A stretch of 64,000 nt of DNA from Gloeotrichia echinulata CP02 (lineage in GTDB: Bacteria; Cyanobacteriota; Cyanobacteriia; Cyanobacteriales; Nostocaceae), in contig CP051187.1 of NCBI GenBank assembly GCA_038087035.1, forward strand, positions 5,710,001 through 5,774,000, given 5' to 3'. Every line of letters begins with the position of its first letter. The stretch's first letter is position 1. The notes below the pieces were generated by a model that saw nothing but the letters and a program-made list of their open reading frames with translations, did no database searches and was not told the DNA's origin. Made by a program: the position numbers and the translations under genes. Below, in pieces: positions 25,845 through 34,543 of the stretch.

Positions 25845-26230
25845 CTTAGTACAGGATTGTACAAGTTCGTGACGAAATGAAAATAAAGTCTATCGTTTGT
25901 AGTTGCGCCACGCTGCGCTATTCGCGCAGCGTGGCGTTAGCCAGGTTTTAGTGGATGGATACCACTGCTCCACAAATACTATTTGTTTTAGTAGCACTTT
26001 AGTCCAACACTTTTGGTCGAAACTTTAGGCAATAAATCTTTCTATTTACTATTATATCATGGGGACGATCAATAAATTCCCCTGCGGCTAGCCGCCATCA
26101 AGCGGACATTTGTTAGCATTTGTTAGCTTTTTTGGATCGGCTACCCCACCGCAGAAGAATCGGTGTAATTAGCTTTACGCCTTAGCCTGGCACCATAACT
26201 GTACTCAGTTTGGTGTCGGGATATAAGGCG
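25845..26230. other. intergenic with palindromic repeats
   Basis: It contains a GC-rich palindrome at about 25909-25940 (cgccacgctgcg... cgcagcgtggcg) and an imperfect inverted pair at about 26180-26228 (gccttagcctggcacca and its partner tttggtgtcgggatataaggc). No gene is supported. Confidence 0.5.
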
Positions 26231-26304
26231 ATTAATTACGAAACGCCCTAATTACCAATATTAGCCATAGGCTGATTCGGTAACTGGGGCGTTTCGTAAT
26301 TAAT
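26231..26304. repeat. perfect 18-bp inverted repeat, 38-bp loop
   Basis: attaattacgaaacgccc (26231-26248) is exactly inverted at 26287-26304. It lies in front of the plus-strand tnpB and at the 3' end of a minus-strand frame. It could be a terminator, an operator or the end of a mobile element. Confidence 0.8.
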
Positions 26305-26448
26305 AATCTTTTGTTTTATTTTGGCAAATCTAGTGGATTCGACATATTTTTTGAGAGTTTCAACGTTGACTTTTCCTTCTCGATACTTTATCTTAATAAA
26401 TGTCAACAGTAAATGCAACCAAGTAGGTGATTTCTTTATACTGCTCAA
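26248..26448 (-). CDS. possible small or truncated protein next to tnpB
   Basis: An open frame of 66 residues with basic, helical content (KIKYREGKVNVETLKKYV, then RFAKIKQKIINYE). It overlaps the weak 5' extension of the tnpB frame, so at most one of the two is real here. It could be the C-terminal remnant of a gene cut by insertion of the tnpB element. It does not resemble the RHH miniproteins beside the other tnpB genes. Confidence 0.3.
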   Translation of the reverse strand: MSSIKKSPTWLHLLLTFIKIKYREGKVNVETLKKYVESTRFAKIKQKIINYETPQLPNQPMANIGN

Positions 26449-27844
26449 CTATCAGTACCGCGCTTATCCAGACACCAAGCAAAAAATCCAGCTAAACAAT
26501 TGGTTAAGAATTTGTCGATACTGGTACAACAGGCAGTTAGGAGACAGGTTCGACTGGTATCAGTATAATCGGACTGCAATTAATTTTTGTCCGTTAATTT
26601 GTTCAATACCAAAATTACGAGACAACCCCGACTATTACTCACAAAAAAAACAACTTCCTGTTATTAAGTCCGATTTGATAAAGGTAAGTCATTCTGGTGA
26701 ACTACTAGACTTTACAAGTGTTCCATCTCAGACATTACAGGATGTATCAAAGCGTGTAGACTTAGCTTTCTCTCGCTTTGTTGAAGGTGATTACAAAGGA
26801 AATCGTAGCGGTAAACCTCGTATTAAAAATTCGGCACGTTATCGCACAATAAAAATTGAAGGTCAAGCTATTACTGTCGAACGTGTTGAGCAAGAATGGC
26901 TATTTTTGTCATTTTCAAAATTAAAAGGCTGGGTAAAGGTGCGTTTACATCGCCCATTACCTAATGGGTTTACGTTAAAAAATGCTCTTTTGACAAAAAA
27001 GGCGGATGGGTGGTACGTAACCATTTGTTTGTCAGACCCAAATATTCCTACCTTTACACCTGATGAAATTGCTCCAACTTGGGAAAACACTCTTGGATTG
27101 GATGCAGTATTACATGAAGATGATTACTTGGCAACTTCAGATAATACCAAATTACCATCGCTGAAATCTTTCTCTAAGTCCGAAAAGAAACTAGCAGATA
27201 TATCCAAACGTAAATCCACCAAGAAAAAGGGCAGTAAATCACGCCGTAAACTAGCTAAAAAAGAAGCAAAAGAACATCAACGTATTGCCAGAGCTAGAAT
27301 TGACCATGCTTTTAAAACTGCCCATACCTTGCTCAAAACTGGGAAGAAAGTTTTTGTATATGAAGATTTAAATTTAAGAGCTTTATCAAAGAAAAATAAA
27401 GCCAAACAAGATGAAAATGGGAAATATTTACCCAACGGTCAATCAGCTAAATCAGGATTAAATAAATCCTGGAACGATGCGGCGTTTGGACAATTTTTCA
27501 CAATCCTAGAATACATAGCTGGAAAAGCTGGGGCTAGGACAATAGCGGTAAAACCTGCATACACATCTCAATTGCTTGCATATCGTGATGAATTTATCTT
27601 CACTGATTGCAACATTCGTAATTACTGGGATGAAAAAGAATTGCTTTATGTTGATAGGGATGTTAATGCTGCTATCAATATAAAGCGTGTTGGGCTGGGA
27701 CTGTTCCCAACAATAAAACGCCGTAAAGGGAATCCGGTAGTGGGTGATTCTACTACTAATAGTACCTCAAGGGAAGTTCTGGCAGCATTGCGAAATGTAC
27801 CAGTTGCTGCAACCGTATTTGGTACTCCAAATCGGTGTAGGTAG
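26321..27844 (+). CDS. tnpB: TnpB-family protein, zinc-ribbon cysteines absent, start degraded
   Basis: The frame is open from TTG 26321 to 27844. Alignment to the relative at 4823-6223 puts the natural start at about 26438, where the codon is ATA, so the first ~39 residues are probably not native or the gene has lost its start. Conserved parts: LNYQYRAYPDTKQKIQLN, RuvC-I-like TLGLDAVLHEDDYLA, RuvC-II YEDLNLRALSKK, and RuvC-III-like DRDVNAAINIKR. As in its relative, PAYTSQ is followed by LLAYRDEFIF instead of the zinc-ribbon cysteines. No TnpA is nearby. The 3' end shares the ggtgtagg motif. Confidence 0.8.
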   Translation: MANLVDSTYFLRVSTLTFPSRYFILINVNSKCNQVGDFFILLNYQYRAYPDTKQKIQLNNWLRICRYWYNRQLGDRFDWYQYNRTAINFCPLICSIPKLRDNPDYYSQKKQLPVIKSDLIKVSHSGELLDFTSVPSQTLQDVSKRVDLAFSRFVEGDYKGNRSGKPRIKNSARYRTIKIEGQAITVERVEQEWLFLSFSKLKGWVKVRLHRPLPNGFTLKNALLTKKADGWYVTICLSDPNIPTFTPDEIAPTWENTLGLDAVLHEDDYLATSDNTKLPSLKSFSKSEKKLADISKRKSTKKKGSKSRRKLAKKEAKEHQRIARARIDHAFKTAHTLLKTGKKVFVYEDLNLRALSKKNKAKQDENGKYLPNGQSAKSGLNKSWNDAAFGQFFTILEYIAGKAGARTIAVKPAYTSQLLAYRDEFIFTDCNIRNYWDEKELLYVDRDVNAAINIKRVGLGLFPTIKRRKGNPVVGDSTTNSTSREVLAALRNVPVAATVFGTPNRCR

Positions 27845-27907
27845 TTCACTCATTAACCACTTACACAAACAAAAAACCGTACAGCTACTGACAATTAAAC
27901 AAATTGA

Positions 27908-30280
27908 GTGGACAAACTCTACTGGCTGGACCAAATTAAACTGCAAGACCGTGCTAAAGTAGGTGACAAAGCTTTTTACTTGAGCAAAATCATGCAGCGT
28001 GGCTACCCGGTTGTGCCTGGTTTTGTAGTCGGCGCGGAAGTTTTGCGAGAATTTCTCGAAACTCTCAACAGTTCAGAGTCATTAATCGCTGACTTACCCC
28101 ATTCTTCGTTACATCTAGATGTAGCTAATTGGCGTCAACTTCAGCAGGTAGCTGGTCGCTTACGTCAGGAAGTTATCACAGCTACGGTGCCCCCGCACTG
28201 GATCAACACAATTCTTAAAGCAGCGAGAGAATGGGAAACGGGCTGTCTGATTTTGCGACCAAGTTTGGCGTTACAGAGGGTGACTCCTGGAGTAGGGAAT
28301 ATATCTGGGTTGTTAGAGTCGGTTTTCTGCGGTTGTGATGAGGAAGCAATCGCCCAGGGATTAAAGCGCACTTGGAGTCAACTATTTCGTGCCAGAAGTT
28401 TATTATATTGGCAGCGCTCAGGAATTAACCTGCAACGAATTAATTTAGCAGTTTTGGTACAACCTGTTCAAAATGCGATCGCTAGTGGTTTACTCAAGGC
28501 TAACTCTTCTGGTTGGGAAATTGAAGCTACGTCGGGATTAGGAATAGCGATCGCTAATGGGGAAGTTTTACCAGATGTCTACTACATCCAGCAGGAAACT
28601 GGTGTGGTGTTAGAGCAGCAACTGGGGAATAAAATCTTGGCTTATCGTCTTGATGCTCCCGTTCCTGTGGGTTATTTGCAACCCGCGCCTAAATCGGTGC
28701 TGACAGTAGATAATCAATGTCTGGTTGCCTATTTGCTTGAGGAAAGCGAACAAAAACAGTACTCTTTAGAAGCAGAGAACTTGCAAAAAGTCATTGCTTT
28801 GGGGAAGGACCTTCTCGGTGAGCTAGGTAAAACTTTTAGCATTGACTGGACTATATCTCAAGAAACCCCGAACCCTAAGATCTATATCACGCAAATTAGT
28901 AATCCCCCATCTTCTAGTTCAAATTTACACATCATTAAGGGAATAGGGGCAGCAGGGGGGCGTGTAACAGCGACTGCGTATGTACTTAGCAAGGGTCTGC
29001 CTAAACCCGAACAAATACCCAGGGGAGTGATTTTAGTAGCACCAGCCATCACTCCTGATTGGTTACATTTAATGCATGGAATTAATGGGATTATTACGGA
29101 ACAGGGAGGGTTAACTAGTCATGGGGCAATTTTGGCGAGAGAATTAGGTATACCCGCAGTAGTCAGTGCCAAAAATGCGACAGGCTTAATTGAAATCGGG
29201 GAACGATTGCTGCTAGATGGAGATAGGGGAGAAATTCATCGACTCACGGAAGACAAAACAAGAGTTGGGGAAAGGGGGAAAATGGGAGAACAGGAGAATC
29301 TAGAATTCAATTACCAGTCTTCTCCAATCTTAAGAGACCCCCATCCTGGCTTGATTTCGGGTCAACCGATGATTGCTACCCAACTGCTGCTTAACCTCAG
29401 CCAGTCCAGCTTAATCGAGCAAGTGCAAAGCTTACCAGTAGATGGAGTAGGATTGTTACGCTCAGAACTGATGGCGCTAAACATACTGGAGGGACAACAC
29501 CCGAATAATTGGCTTGTAGATGGGCGTCAGGCAGAATTGTTAGCACGCTGGTCTGGTGAGATGATAAAATTTGCCCGTGCTTTTGCACCACGACCAATTT
29601 TTTATCGCTCTTTGGATTGGCGATCGCATGAGTTACCATCATTGACCCAGAATGTTCAATCTTCCTCACAGTCGATCCTGGGTGAACGTGGGGTTTTCAG
29701 TTATTTACTAAATCCCGCAGTTTTTGAGTTGGAACTGACAGCTTTGGCAACTGTACAAAAAGCTGGCTATACCAATATTAACCTATTATTGCCTTTTGTT
29801 CGCAGTGTTGAAGAATTTACAGTTTGCCGACACAAAGTTGAGCAAGCAGGGTTAACTTTGGTGCCCCAGTTTCAATTATGGATCATGGCAGAAGTTCCCA
29901 GCGTTTTATTTTTGCTACCAGACTATGTGAAAGCGGGTGTAGCGGGAATTTCGATTGGTACAAATGACCTAACTCAACTCTTGCTAGGAGTAGATCGAGA
30001 CCAAGGAGAGCTAGCGAGAGTGTTTAATGAATGTCATCCAGCAGTTACCAGAGCGATCGCCCAACTAATCGCGATGTCAAAAGATGCGGGGATTCCTTGT
30101 TCAATCTGCGGTCAAGCGCCAGCGATCTATCCAGAAATCATTGATCGACTGGTAGAATGGGGCATTACTTCGATTTCTGTAGAACCGGAAGCAGTCCAGC
30201 GAACATATCAGGCGATCGCTCGTGCTGAACAACGCCTAATTTTAGCAGCAGCACGTAGCCGACTCCCTCACCAAATTTAA
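27908..30280 (+). CDS. PEP synthase/PPDK-like enzyme
   Basis: 790 residues from a GTG start (MDKLYWLDQIKLQDRAKVGD). The N-terminal ATP-grasp/PPDK_N domain (about 1-330) begins with the typical VGDKAFYLSKI...GYPVVPGFVV. The central phosphohistidine domain has GGLTSHGAILARELGIPAV with the catalytic His. The C-terminal TIM barrel (about 480-780) has GVGLLRSELM, GERGVFSYL, and the GTNDLTQLLLGVDRD and CSICGQAP signatures. Such enzymes convert pyruvate plus ATP to PEP or act on related substrates. It is shorter in the ATP domain than typical PpsA, so the exact reaction is uncertain. Confidence 0.85.
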   Translation: MDKLYWLDQIKLQDRAKVGDKAFYLSKIMQRGYPVVPGFVVGAEVLREFLETLNSSESLIADLPHSSLHLDVANWRQLQQVAGRLRQEVITATVPPHWINTILKAAREWETGCLILRPSLALQRVTPGVGNISGLLESVFCGCDEEAIAQGLKRTWSQLFRARSLLYWQRSGINLQRINLAVLVQPVQNAIASGLLKANSSGWEIEATSGLGIAIANGEVLPDVYYIQQETGVVLEQQLGNKILAYRLDAPVPVGYLQPAPKSVLTVDNQCLVAYLLEESEQKQYSLEAENLQKVIALGKDLLGELGKTFSIDWTISQETPNPKIYITQISNPPSSSSNLHIIKGIGAAGGRVTATAYVLSKGLPKPEQIPRGVILVAPAITPDWLHLMHGINGIITEQGGLTSHGAILARELGIPAVVSAKNATGLIEIGERLLLDGDRGEIHRLTEDKTRVGERGKMGEQENLEFNYQSSPILRDPHPGLISGQPMIATQLLLNLSQSSLIEQVQSLPVDGVGLLRSELMALNILEGQHPNNWLVDGRQAELLARWSGEMIKFARAFAPRPIFYRSLDWRSHELPSLTQNVQSSSQSILGERGVFSYLLNPAVFELELTALATVQKAGYTNINLLLPFVRSVEEFTVCRHKVEQAGLTLVPQFQLWIMAEVPSVLFLLPDYVKAGVAGISIGTNDLTQLLLGVDRDQGELARVFNECHPAVTRAIAQLIAMSKDAGIPCSICGQAPAIYPEIIDRLVEWGITSISVEPEAVQRTYQAIARAEQRLILAAARSRLPHQI

Positions 30281-30291
30281 AATTAAATTGG

Positions 30292-31010
30292 GGATTGGGG
30301 ATTGGGGATTGGGAGTAATGAGTAATGAGTAATGAGTAATGAGTAATGAGTAATGAGTAATGAGTAATGAGTAATGAGTAATGAGTAATGAGTTAGGAGT
30401 TAGGAGTTAGGAGTTAGGAGTTAGGAGTTAGGAGTTAGGAGTTAGGAGTTAGGAGTTAGGAGTTAGGAGTTAGGAGTTAGGAGTTAGGAGTTAGGAGTTA
30501 GGAGTTAGGAGTTAGGAGTTAGGAGTTAGGAGTTAGGAGTTAGGAGTTAGGAGTTAGGAGTTAGGAGTTAGGAGTTAGGAGTTAGGAGTTAGGAGTTAGG
30601 AGTTAGGAGTTAGGAGTTAGGAGTTAGGAGTTAGGAGTTAGGAGTTAGGAGTTAGGAGTTAGGAGTTAGGAGTTAGGAGTTAGGAGTTAGGAGTTAGGAG
30701 TTAGGAGTTAGGAGTTAGGAGTTAGGAGTTAGGAGTTAGGAGTTAGGAGTTAGGAGTTAGGAGTTAGGAGTTAGGAGTAATGAGTTAGGAGTTAGGAGTT
30801 AGGAGTTAGGAGTTAGGAGTTAGGAGTTAGGAGTTAGGAGTTAGGAGTTAGGAGTTAGGAGTTAGGAGTTAGGAGTTAGGAGTTAGGAGTTAGGAGTTAG
30901 GAGTTAGGAGTTAGGAGTTAGGAGTTAGGAGTTAGGAGTTAGGAGTTAGGAGTTAGGAGTTAGGAGTTAGGAGTTAGGAGTTAGGAGTTAGGAGTTAGGA
31001 GTTAGGAGTT
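30292..31010. repeat. long heptanucleotide arrays (agtaatg, then gagttag)
   Basis: About ten copies of agtaatg (30316-30389) run straight into about 88 copies of gagttag (30390-31010), with one gagtaat unit in the middle near 30775. This is one of the longest repeat blocks in the window, lying between two convergent genes. A few copies of ggattgg precede it. Confidence 0.97.
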
Positions 31011-31019
31011 ATTATTCTC

Positions 31020-31172
31020 CCCATCTTCCTCAGTCCCCAGTCCCCAGCGATGCACTGAGCTTGCCGAAGTGTCCCCAGTCCCCAGTCCCCAGCGATGCAC
31101 TGAGCTTGCCGAAGTGTCCCCAATCCCCAGCGATGCACTGAGCTTGCCGAAGTGTCCCCAGTCTCCAGTCTC
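31020..31172. repeat. compound repeat: ccccagt heptamers plus a 31-bp spacer unit
   Basis: Three copies of gcgatgcactgagcttgccg (continuing aagtgt) alternate with ccccagt heptamers. The same compound unit is at 41960-42150 (three copies) and once, inverted, at about 53788-53838. Confidence 0.9.
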
Positions 31173-31183
31173 CAGTCTCCAGG

Positions 31184-31852
31184 TTAAAAATTAGGGGTGT
31201 TAGGATTAGCTTGTCCTGATTGAATTGGGATCTCATTGTGTGGTTGGCGCACAAAACCCAAACTCACTCGTTTCATAATCGCGTACAAACCTAGCAGTAC
31301 GACAAAGGTGATAGCAATAATCACCAAAGGTTGTTTACCCAGAAGTTCCTCTACACCTTTAGTCAGCAATGCATCTGGTTGAGTAATAAAATCCCAACTA
31401 TTAAAACGCAAGAACCGACCCCAATAAATCCCAATTGCAGAGAGAAAATGGCTAATCAATTCCACCCACAAAATCCATCGACTCTTACCGATGCGGTGTA
31501 AGTAGTAACCTAAATTAATTAAAGATATTACATAAGCTTCAAATCCAGCCAAAATTACTAGTAAATAGACTGGAAGTAGCACCAGAGTTATCATCCAAAC
31601 CGATTGAATTCTGCGAATATCGTCTATCAGGTGAATGACATCAGTTAACAAATAAGGTGCATTTGGTAAGAAAGCATAAAAAACTAAAAATCCTAGCCAC
31701 CAAACCCAAGAACGTCCGAGTTTGGTACGAAATAGCCACACACTCAAAACTAAAGGTATAAAAGCCAGAAATAGATTCCAAGTCATCCAGCTCATATTGA
31801 TTCTTAAGACCTGCAAAACTGTGGCTATCAACTCAATTAGTTCCTCTTTCAT
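31184..31852 (-). CDS. DUF1361 membrane protein
   Basis: A 222-residue integral membrane protein with about six hydrophobic segments. DUF1361 motifs visible: FLPNAPYLLTDVIHL, RFLRFNSWDFITQP. The function of the family is unknown. Stand-alone gene; its 3' end abuts a repeat block. Confidence 0.88.
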   Translation of the reverse strand: MKEELIELIATVLQVLRINMSWMTWNLFLAFIPLVLSVWLFRTKLGRSWVWWLGFLVFYAFLPNAPYLLTDVIHLIDDIRRIQSVWMITLVLLPVYLLVILAGFEAYVISLINLGYYLHRIGKSRWILWVELISHFLSAIGIYWGRFLRFNSWDFITQPDALLTKGVEELLGKQPLVIIAITFVVLLGLYAIMKRVSLGFVRQPHNEIPIQSGQANPNTPNF

Positions 31853-32123
31853 AAATGGTTACTCCTAAGACTTGTGATTGCTCTGGGTTTTTGATTTAAC
31901 AGTTATCAGTTATATAGGATTAATATTTGATGTTTGAATTACACATAGGGTGAGCAATGCCAAGCACAACAAACCTAGATGGTGAAACTGGCTAGTGTGT
32001 CATTTGTCAATTAATCAGTCTAATGTACTAGTATAGCTAGAAAATCATCAGAGGCAACCCTGCCAAAAAAAATCTCCCTTCCCGCTCATATACTTACCTA
32101 GCTGTGGAATAACACCCCACCCC
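31853..32123. other. intergenic, repeat remnants
   Basis: The stretch near 31914-31950 resembles the beginning of the insertion at 10309. No gene is supported. Confidence 0.4.
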
Positions 32124-32293
32124 TAGTCCCGCGATTTCAAAGTCTTATACAATACCACTAAAACGCTGACACATGTAGATTTAGCGTAGGGGCACGGCAT
32201 TGCCGTGCCCCTACAGCTGGTATCATATCGTGTGGATTTAGGGGTATCTAAAAATTTATCCGGCTAAACAAATAGTTTGAAATCGCGGGACTA
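32124..32293. mobile_element. miniature inverted-repeat element A, copy 2
   Basis: 170 bp with intact 18-bp terminal inverted repeats (tagtcccgcgatttcaaa at both ends), almost identical to the reverse of 19287-19455. It is the better-preserved copy. Confidence 0.88.
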
Positions 32294-32337
32294 GCCCCTC
32301 CACCACGAGATGGAGGGGAATAAGAAGTTTTTTATTG

Positions 32338-32817
32338 TCAATCAGGTTGACTACAGTACTTATTCATTTCACCGACTAACGCATCTGAATCCTTACCAGC
32401 AGTTTTAGCGGCCGCTGTCAAGGCTGTGTCGATTTCTATTCTAGCCTTTTGTAGTTTTTCCCTACCAGATGGCGAGGCTTCGGCTGCTTTTGCTGAAGCT
32501 AAGGCCTTAGCCGCTTTGGCGATCGCTTGACTGAGATTGTCAAACACCTTGACAAAACGGCTTTGGAATTCTTTCAACTTGGGGTCTTTTAAATTCAGAT
32601 CTTCTAAGGATTTAGTAACAGTTGCTAAATCCTTAGACAGTTGTAAGCTGGTTGTCACCTGCTGTCCTTTATTTTTGTCAATCAGAGAATTTCCTTCATT
32701 CAGCACCTTAATTAGTCGCTGACACTGAGCGACCTTTGTCTCGCTACAACCAGTAACCAACAAAGCGATACTCAGGCTAACATGAGCAATAACGGTATAT
32801 GTACGTGAAATAAACAT
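32338..32817 (-). CDS. lipoprotein, helical
   Basis: About 159 residues from MFISRTYTVIAHVSL (32817); the frame is open to 32868. A lipobox LLVTGC marks a signal peptidase II site, giving a mature lipoprotein that starts CSETKVAQC. The rest is helical, Lys/Ala-rich, with the QSRFVKVFDNLSQAI stretch in mid-protein. A common cyanobacterial hypothetical with no known function. Confidence 0.78.
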   Translation of the reverse strand: MFISRTYTVIAHVSLSIALLVTGCSETKVAQCQRLIKVLNEGNSLIDKNKGQQVTTSLQLSKDLATVTKSLEDLNLKDPKLKEFQSRFVKVFDNLSQAIAKAAKALASAKAAEASPSGREKLQKARIEIDTALTAAAKTAGKDSDALVGEMNKYCSQPD

Positions 32818-32942
32818 TAATACGCCACCAGCGGTAAAACCCAAATAATAGTACCGAATTATTGACATACTGCCACCCCTATTAGGATACCGCTAACGAA
32901 TAGGAGACGACACCTGTTTTATCAGCTATGTGAGGACAATTA

Positions 32943-33108
32943 TGGGTAGGGGCGCAAGGCCTTGCGCCCCGGAAGATCATCGTTTGACGCCAAAAACCCT
33001 CATTTTCCCGTCCTATGATGGGTTAAACCCACCATTCGCCACCAGTATCTGATAGAGGTAGGGGACTTAGGCCTTGCGCCCCGGAAGATCATCGTTTGAC
33101 GCCAAAAA
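32943..33108. repeat. palindromic repeat ggggcgcaaggccttgcgcccc with shared flank, two copies
   Basis: The palindrome, followed by ggaagatcatcgtttgacgc, occurs intact near 32945 and half-preserved near 33070. A related copy is at 63259-63303 (also followed by gatcatcg and gacgccaaaaac). Bare palindromes recur at about 40590, 48330 and 59550. Confidence 0.8.
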
Positions 33109-33110
33109 CA

Positions 33111-33875
33111 TTACCAACCTACTGGTAAACCCAGCTTTTCTAAGGTCTCCCCATCTCGTAAAAGTGGCTGAATTTCCCGATTGATGGGAATATAACCATC
33201 AGCAAGCACTAACGCACGTTGAGTAACTTTGCCTAACCAATTGAGGTCATGGGAGGCGATTAACATCACCTGCACTGGCAATTTTAATAACACGTGGGCT
33301 AAGTGACGACGCCATGCGGGATCAAGTCCGTTAGTTGGCTCATCTAATATCAAAATTGCTGGTTTTAGGGCTAAAATCGCGGCTAGGGCGGCTAGGCGTC
33401 TTTGTCCTCCAGAAAGTTCGTGGGCGGAACGGTTGGCGTAGGCTTCTAGTCCAAAATCAGCTAATAACTCCCGCGCTTGCTCAATTGCTACTGCTGGTGG
33501 TACTCCATAATTGCGTGGTCCAAAGGTAACATCTTCTAAGATGGTTGGCATAAATAATTGATCGTTGGCGTCTTGAAAGCTAAAGCCAATTTGACGACGC
33601 ACTTGGGGTAAGGTTTTCGGTTCTACGGGAAGACCATTAATCAAAATTTTCCCGGTTTGCGGTTGTTTTAAGCCAATCAGGTTCTCTAGCAAGGTGCTTT
33701 TTCCCGAACCTGTTGCTCCCATTAACGCCACGCGATCGCCTGGGTTTAAGCTAAAAGAAATATCGCGTAGTACTGGTTTTTGATTGGCATAGGCATAGAA
33801 TAAATTTTGAACTTCGACCACAGCAGGGTGCGGGTTACTCTTTGGAGTTTGGGGATGAGATGTTAAAGATTTCAA
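33111..33875 (-). CDS. cbiO: Co/Ni ECF transporter ATPase CbiO
   Basis: A 254-residue ABC ATPase: Walker A MGATGSGKSTLLEN, Q-loop SFQDANDQLF (the Q-D-x-x-D-Q form typical of ECF ATPases), signature LSGGQRRLAALAAI, and Walker B ILILDEPTNGLDP. It powers cobalt or nickel uptake with CbiQ and CbiM, encoded just upstream on the same strand (14 bp from cbiQ). Confidence 0.93.
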   Translation of the reverse strand: MKSLTSHPQTPKSNPHPAVVEVQNLFYAYANQKPVLRDISFSLNPGDRVALMGATGSGKSTLLENLIGLKQPQTGKILINGLPVEPKTLPQVRRQIGFSFQDANDQLFMPTILEDVTFGPRNYGVPPAVAIEQARELLADFGLEAYANRSAHELSGGQRRLAALAAILALKPAILILDEPTNGLDPAWRRHLAHVLLKLPVQVMLIASHDLNWLGKVTQRALVLADGYIPINREIQPLLRDGETLEKLGLPVGW

Positions 33876-33889
33876 GATTTACAACTAGG

Positions 33890-34543
33890 TTAAATTCTGT
33901 AAGAAGTTACGGTTAAACCAGTAGCGATCGCACAAGCTGTTAACACGAGAATCCGGTCTTTGAGTCTTAATGATGCATCTACCGGTAACTCTCCGTGATA
34001 ACCTCGTGTTATCATTGCTGCGTAAACTCTTTCTGCCCTATCGAGACTGCGGAGGTACAAGGCGCCAATCATCGCTGCACTAGCGTAGCGCACCCAGCCG
34101 GCGGCACCGTTAAGACCTCGTAATTGAGCGCTGCGCTGCATTCTTGTAACTTCCGCCAGCAAAATTTCCATGTATTGACCAGTCAAAAGCAGGTTTTGTT
34201 TTAGCGCGGCTGGTACTGGTAAACTTTTGAGGGCAATACCGAAGCTATGGGGCGGTAAAGTTAACAAAAAACTATTCATCGTTATCAGACAAACGACAGA
34301 GCGCACTAACAAAAAACTAGCACGCTCCCATCCCAAGGGTAACGCTAGCAATGAGAGAAAAATCAATTCTGTACCCAGTAATGTGCCAATTTGGCGAATT
34401 TTGACGCGCAATAGTACCGCCCACAAAAGTGCGATCGCGCCATATGCACCCAAGCAAAGCCAAGCATGATGCTTTAATAAAGCTGCTCCCACTACAATCA
34501 CTAGGGAAAGTTGCAAGCGTAATGGCAAAGAAATTTTAAGCAT
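33890..34543 (-). CDS. cbiQ: Co/Ni ECF transporter T component CbiQ
   Basis: A 217-residue membrane protein. The coupling helices show RMQRSAQLRGLNG and RAERVYAAMITRGYHGE, the A-R-G type motifs by which ECF T components bind their ATPases. It overlaps the end of cbiM by 8 bp. Confidence 0.92.
   Translation of the reverse strand: MLKISLPLRLQLSLVIVVGAALLKHHAWLCLGAYGAIALLWAVLLRVKIRQIGTLLGTELIFLSLLALPLGWERASFLLVRSVVCLITMNSFLLTLPPHSFGIALKSLPVPAALKQNLLLTGQYMEILLAEVTRMQRSAQLRGLNGAAGWVRYASAAMIGALYLRSLDRAERVYAAMITRGYHGELPVDASLRLKDRILVLTACAIATGLTVTSYRI

Noticed and set aside
30390..31010. Coding possibility or telomere-like array
   Set aside because: Pure 7-mer repeat; known type in heterocystous cyanobacteria, with no sign of a chromosome end.
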